Assembly (NCBI GenBank): GCA_021814735.1
Contig: JAKAHX010000108.1
Span: forward strand, 1 to 6,147
Length of the DNA: 6,147 nucleotides
Source of the DNA: Chloroflexota bacterium
Lineage (GTDB): Bacteria > Chloroflexota > Limnocylindria > Limnocylindrales > CSP1-4
Reading direction: 5' to 3'
Shown: positions 3,974-6,147 of the stretch, one piece after another
How positions within the stretch are numbered: the stretch's first letter is position 1
Layout: the number at the start of each line of letters is the position of its first letter
Made by a program: the position numbers and the translations under genes
Notes under the pieces: model-generated
What the model saw: the letters and a program-made list of their open reading frames with translations, nothing else
What the model was told of the DNA's origin: nothing
Database searches by the model: none

Positions 3974-6147
3974 ATGCGTCGCATCGTCGTCTCGCTGGCG
4001 GTCGGCCTGGTGGCCGGAAGTCTGGCCCTCCCCGTGACGGCGCGGGCCGCCTCCCCTTCGGGGACCGTGGCGCCACCTCCCAGCCATCGCGACGACACGG
4101 CCTCCCTCCAGCGGGCCCTTCAGGCATGCGTGCCGGGCGGCACGCGTTGCGTGGTCCACCTGCGGGCCGGGACGTACCTGACCAGGCAGCTCTTCGCCAA
4201 CGGCTTCCACGGCACCATCGTCGGCGCGGGCCTGGGCGCCACCGTGGTCCAGGCGCTGGCCGGGTACCGGGTCCCTTCGGTCGACCCGTACGCGCATGCC
4301 CCGAGCACCCGGAACCCCTACCCCGTGATGCTGGCCTTCGGGACGGGCAGCTCGGTCGGCATGTCTGGCCTGACGCTCCGTGTCCGGGGGACCCAGCCGA
4401 TTCCCGGCGGATGGCGCGCGGTCCCCGGGGCCCCGAAGGTCACGTGGCTGGACGCCGCGGTCTACGTGCAGGGCAGTGGGACGTTCGACGACGTGGCGAT
4501 CGTGGGCGCGCCCGGGGCCGACATTCCCGGCGGCGAGGGGGCGGTCGGCGTCAACCTGGACAAGGCCGTGCTGCTGCGGTCGAACGCGGCGACCAGTGTC
4601 TTCTCCCTGACACGCAGCCGGATCATCGACACCGGCAACGGCTTCGAGCTCGACGGCTTCGCCGGCCGCGCCACCATCGGCGGGTCCCCCACGGCGGGCA
4701 ACAGCTTCACGCGATCGCCCGGCGGGTACTTCCACGACCTCAGCGGCGCCACGGTGGACGAATCCTGGAACCGCATCGCGCTCGGGGCGGCCGCGACCAA
4801 CTGGCAGGGGATCCTGGTGACGAGCGATCGCTCGGCCACACCCGGCCACGTGACCATTGCACACAATCGCATCGCAGAGGATGCCTACGACCTCAACGGG
4901 GTCGCGGTCACCTACACCGGCCCCGGGGTCCAGCCACCCCTCGACGTGACCGTCTCGGACAACCTGATGTCGATCGATCCCGGTCTCGCCGGCTGGGCAG
5001 ACGGGATTCTCGCCGTGAACACCAACGGCCTCGTGATCTCGGGCAACACCATCGCCCTCCACGGCGTCGTCTCCGCCGACGGCATCGACCTCCAGGGCGC
5101 GAGCGGCACCGTGGTCGTGCACAACGCGATCAGCGGGATCGCGGGCGGGCCCTCCCCGACGGGCGGGGCCCAGGGCGCCATCAGCGGCTGGGGGATCGGC
5201 GTGTACCCGCCACCCGGCCAGTCCTCGCTTGTCCCGACCGGGACGGTCATCGCCGACAACACGATCACGGGGGTCTCGGGCGCGGCCGGGTCGGGCATCC
5301 ATGACGTCGGCTCCCAGGGCACCGTGATCGCCGGCAACACCGTCGCGCAGGTCGCCGGCGGCGACGGCATCGACGTCGAGCGGACCACCGGGACGACCGT
5401 CAGCGGGAACTCGGTGTCGGGATCCGGCGGCGCCGCCGTGGCGCTGTGGAGCAACCTGGTGGGCGGTGCCACCTCGAACGCGACGCTCGTCTCGAACGAC
5501 GTGGCCGCGTTCACGCCAGCGGCAATCCCTCTCCTGACCACGACAGCCGCCCAGGTCTACGTCGATTCCGCGAGCAGCCGCGTGACCGTGGTCTGTGGGT
5601 CGGCCGCCGACACCGTCCTCGATCTCGGTACCGCTGACACGCTCACGAACTGCCAGGTCGTCGGCCCGGCACTCGCCGCCGGGAGCGTGACCCCGGTCGG
5701 CTACGACATCTCGTGGCCGCAGTGCGGGCAGGCGTATCCCACCAGCGCAGCGTTCAAGATCGTGGGAGTCAACGGCGGTCTCGCGTTCGCGCCCAACCCC
5801 TGCCTCGGGAGCGAGCTCGCCTGGGCCGGCGTCACGGGTGTCCAGCTCTACGCCAACACCGGCAACCCAGGCCCGCAGCTCTCCAGCCACTGGCCCACCG
5901 GGCAGACCACCCCGCAGCCCTGCGATGCCGCGAACCCCGACAGTGCGGCGTGTGCCTACGACTACGGCTACAACGCCGCGGCCGACTCGTTCCAGGCCGC
6001 GGTGACTGCCTACGCGTCGCAGGGCCTGCCGACGTCGACGGCCGCCGCCGCGACCTGGTGGCTGGACGTCGAGACCGCCAACAGCTGGCGCAGCGACGTG
6101 TCGCTCAACGTGGCCAACCTCCAGGGCGCCGTCGACTACCTGACCAG
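3974..6147 (+). CDS. Secreted parallel beta-helix protein with C-terminal GH25-like domain (right end cut by window)
   Basis: Open from the ATG to the window edge, giving 724 residues without a stop. Residues 1-25 are a signal peptide (RR, hydrophobic core, then T-A-R-A with likely cleavage after Ala25). Residues about 38-560 look like a right-handed parallel beta-helix of pectate-lyase type. The helix cap has DTASLQRALQACV and HLRAGTYL (42-74). Coil repeats of the form x-V-x-x-x-N-x-[IV] begin near residues 293, 325, 353, 379, 424, 450, 474 and 503, with Asn at 298, 330, 358, 384, 429, 455, 479 and 508 forming an asparagine ladder. From 576 a second domain begins with GYDISWPQCG. It continues with GVNGG..F.PNPCL and WWLDVET (695-701), where D698 and E700 match the D-x-E catalytic motif of GH25 lysozymes and D578 their first active-site Asp. 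Six or so Cys residues suit an extracellular disulfide-bonded protein. Action on cell-wall or other polysaccharide is inferred; the substrate is unknown. Confidence 0.88.
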   Translation, partial: MRRIVVSLAVGLVAGSLALPVTARAASPSGTVAPPPSHRDDTASLQRALQACVPGGTRCVVHLRAGTYLTRQLFANGFHGTIVGAGLGATVVQALAGYRVPSVDPYAHAPSTRNPYPVMLAFGTGSSVGMSGLTLRVRGTQPIPGGWRAVPGAPKVTWLDAAVYVQGSGTFDDVAIVGAPGADIPGGEGAVGVNLDKAVLLRSNAATSVFSLTRSRIIDTGNGFELDGFAGRATIGGSPTAGNSFTRSPGGYFHDLSGATVDESWNRIALGAAATNWQGILVTSDRSATPGHVTIAHNRIAEDAYDLNGVAVTYTGPGVQPPLDVTVSDNLMSIDPGLAGWADGILAVNTNGLVISGNTIALHGVVSADGIDLQGASGTVVVHNAISGIAGGPSPTGGAQGAISGWGIGVYPPPGQSSLVPTGTVIADNTITGVSGAAGSGIHDVGSQGTVIAGNTVAQVAGGDGIDVERTTGTTVSGNSVSGSGGAAVALWSNLVGGATSNATLVSNDVAAFTPAAIPLLTTTAAQVYVDSASSRVTVVCGSAADTVLDLGTADTLTNCQVVGPALAAGSVTPVGYDISWPQCGQAYPTSAAFKIVGVNGGLAFAPNPCLGSELAWAGVTGVQLYANTGNPGPQLSSHWPTGQTTPQPCDAANPDSAACAYDYGYNAAADSFQAAVTAYASQGLPTSTAAAATWWLDVETANSWRSDVSLNVANLQGAVDYLT

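Noticed and set aside
3961..5304. A 447-codon plus-strand frame overlapping the beta-helix gene.
   Set aside because: The product is an Arg/Gly/His-rich low-complexity chain typical of an out-of-frame reading. The signal peptide, beta-helix and GH25-like motifs are all in the frame that starts at 3974.
3365..5890. An 841-codon open frame on the minus strand opposite the beta-helix gene.
   Set aside because: The translation is Gly/Arg/Asp/Ala/Val-rich with no recognisable domain and lies antisense to a gene with a signal peptide, clear coils and catalytic motifs. Long antisense frames are expected in GC-rich DNA. Only its last 113 codons, which carry a membrane segment, are kept.

Overview
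The window is very GC-rich, with codons ending almost always in G or C. It carries short, tightly packed genes and looks like chromosomal DNA from a high-GC soil-type bacterium. Actinomycetota or a high-GC Chloroflexota lineage fits best: GTG starts, leaderless-type promoters, and a secreted beta-helix protein joined to a GH25-like domain. The phylum is an inference; no marker gene settles it. Seven protein genes are supported, six on the minus strand and one on the plus strand. No tRNA, rRNA, CRISPR array or insertion sequence was seen.

Minus strand, in the order of transcription (right to left): a small membrane-anchored protein (3706-3365) overlaps by 23 nt a YjhP-like SAM-dependent methyltransferase (3387-2623). 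Then come a COG2236-type purine phosphoribosyltransferase (2500-2039) and a short J-domain protein with a C-terminal FGRYAGW motif (1956-1462). Last are a proline racemase superfamily enzyme (1322-156) and, overlapping its stop codon in a TGATG junction, the first 52 codons of an ornithine cyclodeaminase/mu-crystallin family protein (156-1, cut by the window edge). The racemase/cyclodeaminase pair is the best-defined pathway here. Together they match the dehydratase and ketimine-reductase steps that turn trans-3-hydroxy-L-proline into L-proline, although the racemase homologue has an uncommon Ser91/Cys267 catalytic pair.

Plus strand: after a 267-nt divergent intergenic region rich in palindromes, a secreted protein starts at 3974 and runs off the right edge (at least 724 residues). 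It has a signal peptide, a right-handed parallel beta-helix of pectate-lyase type, and then a GH25-like TIM-barrel domain with a D-x-E motif, only partly inside the window. It is probably an extracellular or cell-wall glycan-active protein.

Regulation: the J-domain gene has a good leaderless promoter (-35 TTGCCC, 16 bp, -10 TAGGCT, then 7 nt to ATG). Directly upstream lie three 10-bp repeats in exact helical phase. The phosphoribosyltransferase gene also has a TATGCT box 8 nt before its ATG. The racemase, methyltransferase and beta-helix genes instead have strong Shine-Dalgarno sequences, so both initiation modes appear to be used side by side.
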